From positions 798,001 through 862,000 of the forward strand of contig NZ_CP136925.1 of the NCBI RefSeq assembly GCF_037126245.1: a stretch of DNA of 64,000 nt, given 5' to 3'. The stretch is from Mangrovimonas cancribranchiae. GTDB lineage: Bacteria > Bacteroidota > Bacteroidia > Flavobacteriales > Flavobacteriaceae. Below are positions 11,132-18,888 of the stretch, piece by piece (within the stretch, counting starts at the first letter, position 1; each line of letters starts with the position of its first letter). The position numbers and the translations under genes are program-made. Under the pieces are notes generated by a model, which was given only the letters and a program-made list of their open reading frames with translations, made no database searches and was not told the DNA's origin.

Positions 11132-11348
11132 ATTTTTACTGGGCGATAACACCGATTTTCCGGATACTGTATTTGTTGTGCATACCGATTTTCCTAGATT
11201 TATCCTTAATCTAGAAAATGATGATATAGAATGGTTAGAAGATTTTGATCAACACGATCAAAAAGAGTTAGAAACCGAAACCGAAAATCTTATTCAACAA
11301 GCTTTAGAATTTTACGATAGGGAAGTAGCACGTTACGAAGACGATTAA
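11118..11348 (+). CDS. Small acidic conserved protein of unknown function
   Basis: A 76-residue soluble protein, very acidic in its second half, with an N-terminal hydrophobic-aromatic strand region (L-G-D-N-T-D-F-P-D-T-V-F-V-V-H-T-D-F-P-R-F). I do not recognise a named domain. Its start overlaps the MATE gene by 14 bases and its stop is five bases before the PAP2 gene, so it belongs to a three-gene operon. The overlapping, conserved-looking arrangement supports it being real. Confidence 0.65.
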   Translation: MELPKFLLGDNTDFPDTVFVVHTDFPRFILNLENDDIEWLEDFDQHDQKELETETENLIQQALEFYDREVARYEDD

Positions 11349-11353
11349 AAACT

Positions 11354-11926
11354 ATGTTAGAACAAATTTTACATTTAGATACCGAGTTATTCATCTACTT
11401 AAATAATTTAGGAACAAAAAGTTGGGACGCTTTTTGGATGTTTTATACCACCAAATTTTATTGGATACCACTTTATGCCATATTGCTCTTTTTTATTTTT
11501 AAAGAAGAAAACCATAAAATGTTCTTACTAACATTAGTGCTTATTGTGGCTATGGTAACTTTTACCGACCAAATTACCAATGTGTTTAAGCATGGCTTAA
11601 TGCGTCCAAGGCCTTGCCATGAAGAGGCGTTGCAAAGTTTAATGCGTTTAGTAAAACCGTATTGTGGTGGTAAATATGGGTATTTTTCAGGTCATGCTTC
11701 AAACTCTATGGCCGTAGCGGTATTTAGTAGTTTGCTACTTCGACGACGCTTTAAAAACCTGATTTGGATTATGGTTATTTGGTCAATAGCTATGGGATAT
11801 AGTCGAATTTACATAGGTGTTCATTATCCATTAGATGTATTAAGCGGATTAACATTTGGAGCCTTATCAGGAGTTATGTTTTATAGGTTGAATGAATATT
11901 TTAAAAGAAGATATAATCTTGTTTAA
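11354..11926 (+). CDS. PAP2 family membrane phosphatase
   Basis: A 190-residue membrane protein with about five hydrophobic helices and all three PAP2 motifs: K-H-G-L-M-R-P-R-P (about residue 75), F-S-G-H-A (about residue 113, an F replacing the usual PSGH proline) and S-R-I-Y-I-G-V-H-Y-P-L-D (about residue 150). Members dephosphorylate lipid phosphates such as undecaprenyl pyrophosphate or phosphatidate. It is the last gene of the MATE operon. Confidence 0.88.
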   Translation: MLEQILHLDTELFIYLNNLGTKSWDAFWMFYTTKFYWIPLYAILLFFIFKEENHKMFLLTLVLIVAMVTFTDQITNVFKHGLMRPRPCHEEALQSLMRLVKPYCGGKYGYFSGHASNSMAVAVFSSLLLRRRFKNLIWIMVIWSIAMGYSRIYIGVHYPLDVLSGLTFGALSGVMFYRLNEYFKRRYNLV

Positions 11927-11932
11927 CAAATA

Positions 11933-11971
11933 ATCTTTTACCTTAATGTTTTAAATGTTTAGGTAAAAGAT
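11933..11971. promoter_or_regulatory. Perfect 11-base inverted repeat before the epimerase gene
   Basis: ATCTTTTACCT (11933-11943) and AGGTAAAAGAT (11961-11971) are separated by 17 bases, just after the PAP2 gene and directly in front of TTACTTTG (11973-11980), a one-mismatch -7 box for the gene at 12004. It could be a weak terminator or an operator; there is no T run. Confidence 0.4.
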
Positions 11972-12003
11972 GTTACTTTGTAAATAACGCTATTAATTAA
12001 TTT

Positions 12004-12945
12004 ATGAAAATTTTAGTTACAGGAGCTGTTGGTTTTATTGGTTCACATACGGCAGAAAGATTACAACATTTAGGTCACGAAGTAATAGGCATAGACAATT
12101 TTTCACCCTATTATAGTAAAGAGTTAAAAAACTTAAATAAAAAGGCGTTATCCAGCGCAGGAATACAGGTTTTAGATTACGATTTAAGAGAGAGTAATTT
12201 AGAAACTGTTTTGCCTAAAGATATTAACTATATTTTTCATTTTGCTGCGCAGCCAGGAATTTCTTCAACATCCTCTTTCGAAGATTATTTTAGTAACAAT
12301 ATTATTGCTACAAAAAACCTTATTGATTATGCGTTGCAATTGCCAGACTTAAAGCTGTTTGTTAACATAGGAACATCGTCAATTTATGGGTTAGAAGCTA
12401 CTTTTCCAGAAGATAAAGCTCCAAAACCGGCCTCACATTATGGCGTAACAAAATTAGCGGCCGAGCAGTTAGTGCTTCAAAAATCGAGAGAAAAACAAAT
12501 GGCCTCTTGTTCGTTACGATTGTATTCGGTTATTGGGCCAAGAGAACGTCCAGAGAAAATGTACACTAAACTTATTGCATTAGGTTTAAAAGATGAAGCC
12601 TTTCCGTTATTTGAAGGTAGCGATAAACACTTAAGAAGCTTTACATACGTTGGCGATATTGTCGATGGCGTGGTATCTGTAATAGAAAAAGAAGATCTTG
12701 TTAATGGTGAAATAATTAACTTAGGAACCGAAGTGGAACATACCACACAAGAAGGTATAGAAGCTGTTGAAAAGGTTTTAGGAAAGCAAATAAAAATAGA
12801 TGTTAAGCCTAAGCGTCCTGGAGACCAGTGGCGCACAAAAGCAAATATAGATAAGGCAAGGGAATTATTACAGTATAATCCGCAAACAACCTTGTTAGAG
12901 GCTGTAGAAAAACAAGTTGCTTGGTATAAAGAGAATTTTTTATAA
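12004..12945 (+). CDS. NAD-dependent epimerase/dehydratase (extended SDR)
   Basis: A 313-residue extended short-chain dehydrogenase with a G-A-V-G-F-I-G nucleotide-binding loop near the N-terminus, D-N-F-S-P-Y-Y after strand 2 (typical of UDP-glucuronate epimerase-like members), and the catalytic Y-G-V-T-K (about residue 145). Likely acts on a nucleotide sugar, but the substrate is not determined by these motifs. Its stop overlaps the meaB stop by six bases on the other strand. Confidence 0.85.
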   Translation: MKILVTGAVGFIGSHTAERLQHLGHEVIGIDNFSPYYSKELKNLNKKALSSAGIQVLDYDLRESNLETVLPKDINYIFHFAAQPGISSTSSFEDYFSNNIIATKNLIDYALQLPDLKLFVNIGTSSIYGLEATFPEDKAPKPASHYGVTKLAAEQLVLQKSREKQMASCSLRLYSVIGPRERPEKMYTKLIALGLKDEAFPLFEGSDKHLRSFTYVGDIVDGVVSVIEKEDLVNGEIINLGTEVEHTTQEGIEAVEKVLGKQIKIDVKPKRPGDQWRTKANIDKARELLQYNPQTTLLEAVEKQVAWYKENFL

Positions 12946-14028
12946 GTCTTTTTCCAAACTTAATAAATACTCGGCTGCAGCAAAAGGTGTAGTTTTATTA
13001 TCTTCTATAAGCTGAAGTTGTGTAGCTAAGGCTTTTTTAATAACCTCATGATTAAAAAAACGTTGCTTTAATTGTTCTTCTATGGTTTGTGTTAACCAAA
13101 ACTTATGTTGCTCTAAACGTTTATGCTCAAAATAACCATTGGTTTTTGTTTGGGCTATATAGTTGGAAATAATCTCCCAAATACTATCAATCCCTTCCTT
13201 TTGTAAAGCACTACAAAGGGTGACTTTAGGTGTCCAACCAGATGTTTTTTCGGGATAAAGGTGTAATGCCCGATTAAATTCTACTTTGGCTAATTTTGCA
13301 GCTTTTATATTATCGCCATCGGCTTTATTTATTGCTATTGCATCGGCCATTTCAATAATACCACGTTTTATACCTTGCAATTCATCGCCAGCACGAGCCA
13401 ACTTTAATAGTAAAAAGAAATCAACCATGCTATGTACAGCTGTTTCGCTTTGTCCAACACCAACAGTTTCTATAATAATGGTGTCAAATCCAGCAGCTTC
13501 ACATAAAATAATAGCTTCACGTGTTTTTCTAGCAACACCGCCAAGCGAATTACCAGAAGCCGACGGCCTAATAAAGGCGTTGGAGTTGTTCACCAAAGCT
13601 TCCATACGGGTTTTATCGCCTAAAATACTGCCTTTTGTTACAGAGCTACTAGGATCTACAGCTAAGACTGCTACTTTTTTTCCTTGAGAGGTTAAATACT
13701 CACCAAAAGCTTCAATAAATGTACTTTTACCTACACCTGGAACACCTGTAATACCAATTCTAGTGGAGTTATTAGCGTACTTTAAGCATTGTTTAATAAT
13801 TTCTGAAGCCTTTTTATAATGTGTAGGGTTTGTGCTTTCAACTAAAGTTATAGCACGACTTAATGCTGTTATATCGCCTGAAATAATATCTTGAGTTAGT
13901 GATTGAGCATTAGGCTGTGCTTTACGTTTTTGTTTAAATTTATTAATATGAGAAATGTTGGTAATCTCAGGATCTGAGACACCATCTTTTTCATGTAACG
14001 CCGAGGTATGTTTATTTTTCTTCGCCAA
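12940..14028 (-). CDS. meaB: Methylmalonyl-CoA mutase-associated GTPase MeaB
   Basis: A G3E-family GTPase that protects and reloads the B12-dependent methylmalonyl-CoA mutase. The 362-residue protein shows the P-loop G-V-P-G-V-G-K-S-T (about residue 100), A-V-D-P-S-S, E-T-V-G-V-G-Q-S-E and the base-specificity motif N-K-A-D. The mutase genes are not in this window; a cobalamin adenosyltransferase is encoded at 27489-28061. Its start overlaps the end of the DUF2911 gene by 17 bases, suggesting coupled translation. Confidence 0.93.
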   Translation of the reverse strand: MAKKNKHTSALHEKDGVSDPEITNISHINKFKQKRKAQPNAQSLTQDIISGDITALSRAITLVESTNPTHYKKASEIIKQCLKYANNSTRIGITGVPGVGKSTFIEAFGEYLTSQGKKVAVLAVDPSSSVTKGSILGDKTRMEALVNNSNAFIRPSASGNSLGGVARKTREAIILCEAAGFDTIIIETVGVGQSETAVHSMVDFFLLLKLARAGDELQGIKRGIIEMADAIAINKADGDNIKAAKLAKVEFNRALHLYPEKTSGWTPKVTLCSALQKEGIDSIWEIISNYIAQTKTNGYFEHKRLEQHKFWLTQTIEEQLKQRFFNHEVIKKALATQLQLIEDNKTTPFAAAEYLLSLEKDL

Positions 14029-14587
14029 ACTTAGATAAAGGAACAGCTATTTTTACATTATCCCAAACCATAGTAAGAGATAAATCGTCTAAAGCATTGT
14101 CAAAACCTATGGTAAATTGCTCTACAGTCGTGTTAATTTTTTCAACAGGAACTTCAATGTTAATAAGATCAAAATTAGGGTCACGCATCGGGTTCATTTC
14201 CATATCAACTCCCCAAGGATATTGTTTAGAATTAAACATAACATGCCAAGTAGAGTCGTTAGGAATAGTCCACAATGTATATTTCCCTACGGGTAGCGAA
14301 TCGCCTTTTATATTTAAGGCTTGATTGGTTTCAAAAGTAGTTGCCTCGTTAGCGCCTGTACGCCATACTTTTTTATAAGGGACTAAACCACCAAAAATAT
14401 CACGACCTCGTTTAGAAGGACGATTATAAAACACTTGTAGTTTTAAATCATTCTTAGCAAAAGAAACCGTGTCTTTAGGACTTAAACGTTTGTTTAATAA
14501 ACTATCATCAATAAAATAAGAATAGAGGAAAACCCCAACAGCAACAAGGAGTAATACCCATAAAACCCATTTCAAAAATCTGTTCAT
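14012..14587 (-). CDS. DUF2911 family membrane-anchored protein
   Basis: A 191-residue protein with a single N-terminal hydrophobic helix (about residues 7-26) and the DUF2911 core: Y-N-R-P-S-K-R-G-R-D-I-F-G-G-L-V-P-Y, then V-W-R-T-G-A-N-E-A-T. These proteins are common in Bacteroidetes and of unknown function, and are expected to face the periplasm. It precedes meaB in a two-gene operon. Confidence 0.85.
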   Translation of the reverse strand: MNRFLKWVLWVLLLVAVGVFLYSYFIDDSLLNKRLSPKDTVSFAKNDLKLQVFYNRPSKRGRDIFGGLVPYKKVWRTGANEATTFETNQALNIKGDSLPVGKYTLWTIPNDSTWHVMFNSKQYPWGVDMEMNPMRDPNFDLINIEVPVEKINTTVEQFTIGFDNALDDLSLTMVWDNVKIAVPLSKFGEEK

Positions 14588-14611
14588 AAATATTTGGATT
14601 AATTAAGCAAT

Positions 14612-14619
14612 CAAAGATA
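14612..14619 (-). promoter_or_regulatory. -7 box of the DUF2911-meaB operon
   Basis: The minus strand reads TATCTTTG, matching TAnnTTTG, 24 bases before the DUF2911 start. No -33 TTG is seen at the usual distance. Confidence 0.5.
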
Positions 14620-14704
14620 AATAGAAAACTTGTACTCGTAAAAGAGAAACGTTCAAATCTTCCGTAATATTTTAATAACTTAAAAAACTTTTACATTTTT
14701 TGCA

Positions 14705-14722
14705 ACACAAATGTTTTTGTGT
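14705..14722. promoter_or_regulatory. Inverted repeat upstream of the ECF sigma gene
   Basis: ACACAAA-tgtt-TTTGTGT is a perfect seven-base dyad 42 bases before the sigma factor start. It may be part of an autoregulated promoter; the ECF promoter consensus for this group is not known to me, so this is a pointer only. Confidence 0.3.
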
Positions 14723-14764
14723 CGTCTTTAAAGTGAACTAATCAAGAAACCAAAAAAATAGCGC

Positions 14765-15316
14765 ATGCTTCAAGAGCAGCTTATAGCAAAATGCAAACAA
14801 AATAACCGTATGGCACAAATGCAGTTATACAACCAGTACTGCAATGGTATGTATGTTGTGGCACGTAGGTTTTTAACACATGAAGCAGAAGCTGAAGATG
14901 CTGTACAAGAGGCGTTTATAAAAGCGTTTTCAAGACTGCATCAATTTGAAGCAGAAGTGACTTTTGGTGCTTGGTTAAAACGTATTGTGATTAATACTTG
15001 TATCGATACCTTAAAGACTAAAAAGCATCAACTATTACAGTTGGATGAAGGACATCTTAAAGTGGTCGATACAGAAATAGATGACAAATGGTTAGTAAAT
15101 GACGATATAACAGTACAAGATGTTAAACACGCTATAGAAGATTTACCCGATAAATATAGGTTTGTGGTTATGTTGTATTTAATAGAAGGTTACGATCATC
15201 AAGAAATTGCCAGCATATTAAACATAACAGAAGTAGCCTCAAGAACACAATTATCACGAGGTAAGAAAAAGTTACAAAACAGTTTAAAATTTAAAACACA
15301 TGGCACAGGATATTAA
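14765..15316 (+). CDS. ECF-type RNA polymerase sigma factor
   Basis: A 183-residue sigma-70 family protein with region 2 (Y-N-Q-Y-C-N-G-M-Y-V-V-A-R-R-F, then E-A-E-D-A-V-Q-E-A-F-I-K-A-F) and region 4 (Y-R-F-V-V-M-L-Y-L-I-E-G-Y-D-H-Q-E-I-A). It directs RNA polymerase to a small regulon. The gene overlaps the putative anti-sigma gene by 17 bases, the common layout for a sigma/anti-sigma pair, and the third gene of the unit encodes an exported envelope protein. Confidence 0.93.
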   Translation: MLQEQLIAKCKQNNRMAQMQLYNQYCNGMYVVARRFLTHEAEAEDAVQEAFIKAFSRLHQFEAEVTFGAWLKRIVINTCIDTLKTKKHQLLQLDEGHLKVVDTEIDDKWLVNDDITVQDVKHAIEDLPDKYRFVVMLYLIEGYDHQEIASILNITEVASRTQLSRGKKKLQNSLKFKTHGTGY

Positions 15317-15872
15317 AGAACTTTTAAAAAGCAATCAAAATAACGAACAGGTCACAATGCCTAAAGGTCATGAAAAACGTTTTTTAACCCGTTTGGATAA
15401 TACATTTCCAGAGGTAGATGCACCAAAATCAAAACGGTGGTATTGGTTCTCTATAGCGGCTAGTATAGTGGTTGTTTTAGGAATAGGTTATGCCATGATT
15501 TTTTCATCTGATAAACCCATTGAAAATACTGTAGCAGAGACGACTAATAAGGGAACGCAACCAGAGAAAACACTAGGCGATGTATCGCCAGACCTAAAAA
15601 AAATAGAGGACTATTATTTAGCGAGTATTAATTATGAGCTGTCTAAGGTTAAAGTAACATCAGAAAATAAAGAATTATTTGACGGCTATATTACACGCCT
15701 AGAAGCGCTCAATCAAGAATACAAAAAATTGTCCAAGGAGTTAACTAAAAATGGTCCCAATGAGTTTACAGTAAATGCCTTAATTAATAACCTTAAAATG
15801 CGTCTTAATCTGTTATATCGTTTAAAAGAACAATTAGAAACACTTTCAAACAACAGTCAAAAAACAATTTAA
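15300..15872 (+). CDS. Putative anti-sigma factor, single-pass membrane protein
   Basis: A 190-residue protein with a short cytoplasmic N-terminus (about 48 residues), one membrane helix (W-F-S-I-A-A-S-I-V-V-V-L-G-I-G-Y, about residues 48-70) and a helical periplasmic part. That topology and its 17-base overlap with the ECF sigma gene suggest it holds the sigma factor at the membrane. No zinc-binding anti-sigma motif is present, so the assignment rests on context. Confidence 0.6.
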   Translation: MAQDIKELLKSNQNNEQVTMPKGHEKRFLTRLDNTFPEVDAPKSKRWYWFSIAASIVVVLGIGYAMIFSSDKPIENTVAETTNKGTQPEKTLGDVSPDLKKIEDYYLASINYELSKVKVTSENKELFDGYITRLEALNQEYKKLSKELTKNGPNEFTVNALINNLKMRLNLLYRLKEQLETLSNNSQKTI

Positions 15873-15876
15873 AATC

Positions 15877-17412
15877 ATGCAATTTTTAACTAAAATAATA
15901 ACATTAAGCTTGGTGCTTTTTATATCAAGTGCTATGGCGCAACAACGATTAGAGAAAGTCTCTCAATCTATTAATGTTAATGACGATGTAGTTATCGATT
16001 TAAACACGAGTTATACAAATTTAGAAATAGACACTTGGAATAAAGATATCATTGAAATTGAAGCTTATATTGAAAGCGATAAACTTTCTGAAGCCGAATT
16101 ACGCAAGTTTTTAGAATCTTGGGGAGTAGATATAGATGCTTCAAAATCTAACGTAAGTATTGTTACTTTAGGTGAATTAGGATCTTGGGACGAAAATTTA
16201 GTTTTATTTGAAGACTCTTATACCGATGCACTTCGTATTATGGAAATGGAATTGGCAGAGATTCCAGAAATTCCTATTGTAGAACCATTATTAGAGTCAT
16301 TACTTTTATCTGAAATACCACCTGTGCCCCCATTGCCAGATATGCCAGAAATGCCATCGGTGCCACCATTACCAGAACTTCCAGAAGGTATGGCAGGAAA
16401 AGGGTTCGATTATAAAAAATACCAAAAAGAAGGCGAAGCTTACTTAGAAAAATGGGGCGAAGAATATGGTGAAAAGTATGGCGAAGAATATGCAAGAAAA
16501 ATGGAAGCTTGGTCCAAAAAATGGGAAAATAGTGCTGAAATGAAAGCGTTTGAGAAGAAAATGGAAGCCTGGGGTGAAAAGTTTGGTGAAGAATTTGGAG
16601 AAAAATTTGGAAAAGAAATGGAAGCTTGGGGAAAACGTTTTGAAAAGCAAATGGAACAAAAAGCAAAACGCTTAGAAGAGCGTCAAGCAGTTTTAGAACA
16701 ACGCCAAGAAGCAAGAGAACAAGCCATAAAAGAACGTCAAGAGCATGCCAAGGCAAGAATGGAGGCTAGACAAAAGGCAAACGAAGCAAGACGTAAGGCA
16801 AGAATAAAACAATTTAATAGCGCAAACGATGGGGTAAAGAAAAGCATTAAAATTAAAATGCCTAAAAAAGCAAAATTAAATATAAACGTTCGCCATGGCG
16901 AATTAAAATTTGCGGCAAACATAAATAATGTTAAAGCCAATTTATCGCATACAGCATTATTAGCAAGTAGTATTGATGGAAGTAACACTTCCATCAATGT
17001 TTCTTATGCGCCAGTAGATATTACTACATGGAAAGCAGGAGAATTACTCCTAAATTTTGTAGATCAAGCAAGTGTAAATAATGTAGACAGGTTAGTGCTA
17101 AGTGCAAATTCATCAAATATAGATTTAGGTACCATTAAAGGAAATGCTATTATTGATGGAAGTTTTGGCGACCTAAACATAGGAAATATAGATAGCACAT
17201 TTAACAATATTAATATTACTTTAGAAAATAGCGACGCCTTATTACGTTTACCTAATACAGGCTTTAATTTACAATATAAAGGCACACATTCTAGATTACT
17301 TCATCCAAATAATAGCAGCGATGAAAATGTGGCTAGCTTTTCTACCGGAAATTTAAGTAGCTATAAAACTATTGTTGTAAATGCAAAGTTTAGCGAGGTA
17401 ATTATGCAATAG
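15877..17412 (+). CDS. Exported adhesin-like protein with a long charged helical insert
   Basis: A 511-residue protein with a signal peptide (residues 1-21). Residues about 22-110 and 320-511 are beta-rich and resemble the DUF4097/auto-adhesin-type beta-solenoid. Between them lie a proline-rich stretch (about 130-172, repeated P-P-L-P-x-M/L-P) and a highly charged helical region (about 175-315) built from irregular repeats such as W-G-E-E-Y-G-E-K-Y-G-E-E and M-E-A-W-G-K-R-F, grading into an R/E/Q-rich coiled coil. It is the third gene of the sigma/anti-sigma operon and may be the sensed or regulated envelope component. Function unknown. Confidence 0.6.
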   Translation: MQFLTKIITLSLVLFISSAMAQQRLEKVSQSINVNDDVVIDLNTSYTNLEIDTWNKDIIEIEAYIESDKLSEAELRKFLESWGVDIDASKSNVSIVTLGELGSWDENLVLFEDSYTDALRIMEMELAEIPEIPIVEPLLESLLLSEIPPVPPLPDMPEMPSVPPLPELPEGMAGKGFDYKKYQKEGEAYLEKWGEEYGEKYGEEYARKMEAWSKKWENSAEMKAFEKKMEAWGEKFGEEFGEKFGKEMEAWGKRFEKQMEQKAKRLEERQAVLEQRQEAREQAIKERQEHAKARMEARQKANEARRKARIKQFNSANDGVKKSIKIKMPKKAKLNINVRHGELKFAANINNVKANLSHTALLASSIDGSNTSINVSYAPVDITTWKAGELLLNFVDQASVNNVDRLVLSANSSNIDLGTIKGNAIIDGSFGDLNIGNIDSTFNNINITLENSDALLRLPNTGFNLQYKGTHSRLLHPNNSSDENVASFSTGNLSSYKTIVVNAKFSEVIMQ

Positions 17413-17417
17413 TTTTT

Positions 17418-17425
17418 TACTTTTG
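17418..17425 (+). promoter_or_regulatory. -7 box of the M23 peptidase gene
   Basis: TACTTTTG matches TAnnTTTG and ends five bases before ATG 17431, again predicting a leaderless transcript. It begins six bases after the previous stop. Confidence 0.45.
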
Positions 17426-17430
17426 AATGT

Positions 17431-18123
17431 ATGAGTCCATCTACATTCAACATATTTTTAAAACAATTAAGTCGGAATGCACATCCTGTTTTAAACCCTA
17501 AAATAGCATCAAGTGCGTATGTTCCGATTAATCTTTCTGAAACCAATCCTCAGCTAAATACCTTCAATGTAGCGTCATCTTCAGATTGGGAAAAGTTTAT
17601 GCAATCCCATTTAAAGTCACATCAAGCTAAAGTTGCTTATGGGGGTTATTTAGAACAGCGAAATATTTATAAACGAAGCGGTTATTTTAACCCTGCTAAT
17701 CATAGTATGGAACGGAATATCCACCTTGGTATTGACTTTTGGTTGGACGCTGGAGAAAATATTTACGCCCCATTACAGGGAACGATTCATAGTTTTAAAA
17801 ACAACACAAACTATGGCGATTATGGGCCAACTATAATTTTAGAACATACTATAGAGAATCAAGTGTTTTTTACACTTTATGGTCATTTAAGTTTAGCGTC
17901 TATTAAAGACATTAAACAAGGCGATGTTGTGCAACGAGGCGAGGCTTTTGCTACCTTAGGAACTGCTGAGGTTAATGGCGATTATGCACCACATCTTCAT
18001 TTTCAAATTATTCGTGATATAGCCAAATATGAAGGCGATTATCCTGGCGTTTGTAGCAAAAAAAACCTGGACAAGTTTAAAAGTAACTGTCCAGATCCAA
18101 ATGTGTTGTTGAATCTTTATTAG
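17431..18123 (+). CDS. M23 family (LytM-type) metallopeptidase
   Basis: A 230-residue protein with the LytM zinc-site pattern: H-L-G-I-D-F-W near residue 93 and H-L-H-F-Q-I near residue 190, plus the Y-A-P-L-x-G-x-I and Y-G-H-L-S loops. Members cleave peptide cross-links in peptidoglycan. No signal peptide is obvious, so it may be cytoplasmic or use another start; this is unusual for the family. The stop overlaps that of the T9SS gene on the other strand by four bases. Confidence 0.85.
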   Translation: MSPSTFNIFLKQLSRNAHPVLNPKIASSAYVPINLSETNPQLNTFNVASSSDWEKFMQSHLKSHQAKVAYGGYLEQRNIYKRSGYFNPANHSMERNIHLGIDFWLDAGENIYAPLQGTIHSFKNNTNYGDYGPTIILEHTIENQVFFTLYGHLSLASIKDIKQGDVVQRGEAFATLGTAEVNGDYAPHLHFQIIRDIAKYEGDYPGVCSKKNLDKFKSNCPDPNVLLNLY

Positions 18124-18878
18124 TGGTTCATAACAATTTTATAGATACTTTTTCCTTGTTTATTAGTTCTAACATGCATAAAGTAAGTACCATTTCTTAA
18201 TAGTTTTGATAAGTTAATAGATGTTTGCTGGCTATTAACATCAAACGTATCAAAGTAAAGTACTTGTTTGCCGTTTAAATCAAAAAAGGCTACCGATTGT
18301 AAACCATTGTTTTTACCTACATCGATATGAATTTGATCGCTAACAGGGTTAGGGTAAATTAGTAAGCCATTTATAGTATTTGTATTATCTATACCTAATC
18401 GTTGTAAAGTTATAGTGTTAGTATAGCCTACTAAATTCTCTCCATGTTGATTGCTAACTTGTGTAGAAGCATTTTGGGAAGTAATATGGGAAATTTCAAT
18501 AAGCCCCGTATTATTTAATATTTCAAACTCAATATTAAAAACGGTAATGTTTTCGGTTATTAAAGATCCTAAATTTCCAGCAGAAAACTTAATTAAACCT
18601 GGAACATTCAAATCGTGCTGTAGGATAGCATCAAATTCAAAAACTTGATGTATTTGCGTGGGCTGTATTACATTTGGGTCGTATGTAAGATACACTTGTA
18701 AACCATTAAAAGGTGTTTCTGGTAACGCTTTTAATGTATAAACAAAAGTGTCGCCTGTTTGTAAGCTATTTTCTATAATAACACTGGCATCTAAGTCTAC
18801 AGTTTGAGCAGTAATAGGGTTTGAAATGCCTAATACACTTATAAATCCTAATATGAAAAGAGATATTGTTTTAGTCAT
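18120..18878 (-). CDS. Secreted cohesin-like protein with T9SS type A sorting domain
   Basis: A 252-residue protein with a signal peptide (residues 1-23, ending in I-T-A-Q). Residues about 25-160 resemble a cohesin domain (G-L-Q-V-Y-L-T-Y-D-P-N-V-I and V-F-N-I-E-F-E-I-L). The C-terminal 85 residues are a type A T9SS signal (L-L-I-Y-P-N-P-V-S-D, then N-G-T-Y-F-M-H-V), which targets the protein across the outer membrane to the cell surface. I start at ATG 18878; a longer reading frame begins upstream but the signal peptide fits here. It lies ten bases downstream of a dockerin-bearing gene. Confidence 0.8.
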   Translation of the reverse strand: MTKTISLFILGFISVLGISNPITAQTVDLDASVIIENSLQTGDTFVYTLKALPETPFNGLQVYLTYDPNVIQPTQIHQVFEFDAILQHDLNVPGLIKFSAGNLGSLITENITVFNIEFEILNNTGLIEISHITSQNASTQVSNQHGENLVGYTNTITLQRLGIDNTNTINGLLIYPNPVSDQIHIDVGKNNGLQSVAFFDLNGKQVLYFDTFDVNSQQTSINLSKLLRNGTYFMHVRTNKQGKSIYKIVMNH

Positions 18879-18888
18879 GACTATTTTT

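Noticed and set aside
16274-16997. Long minus-strand frames opposite the envelope protein
   Set aside because: They are shadows of the Glu/Lys-rich repeat region; the hydrophobic translations are a by-product of its base composition.
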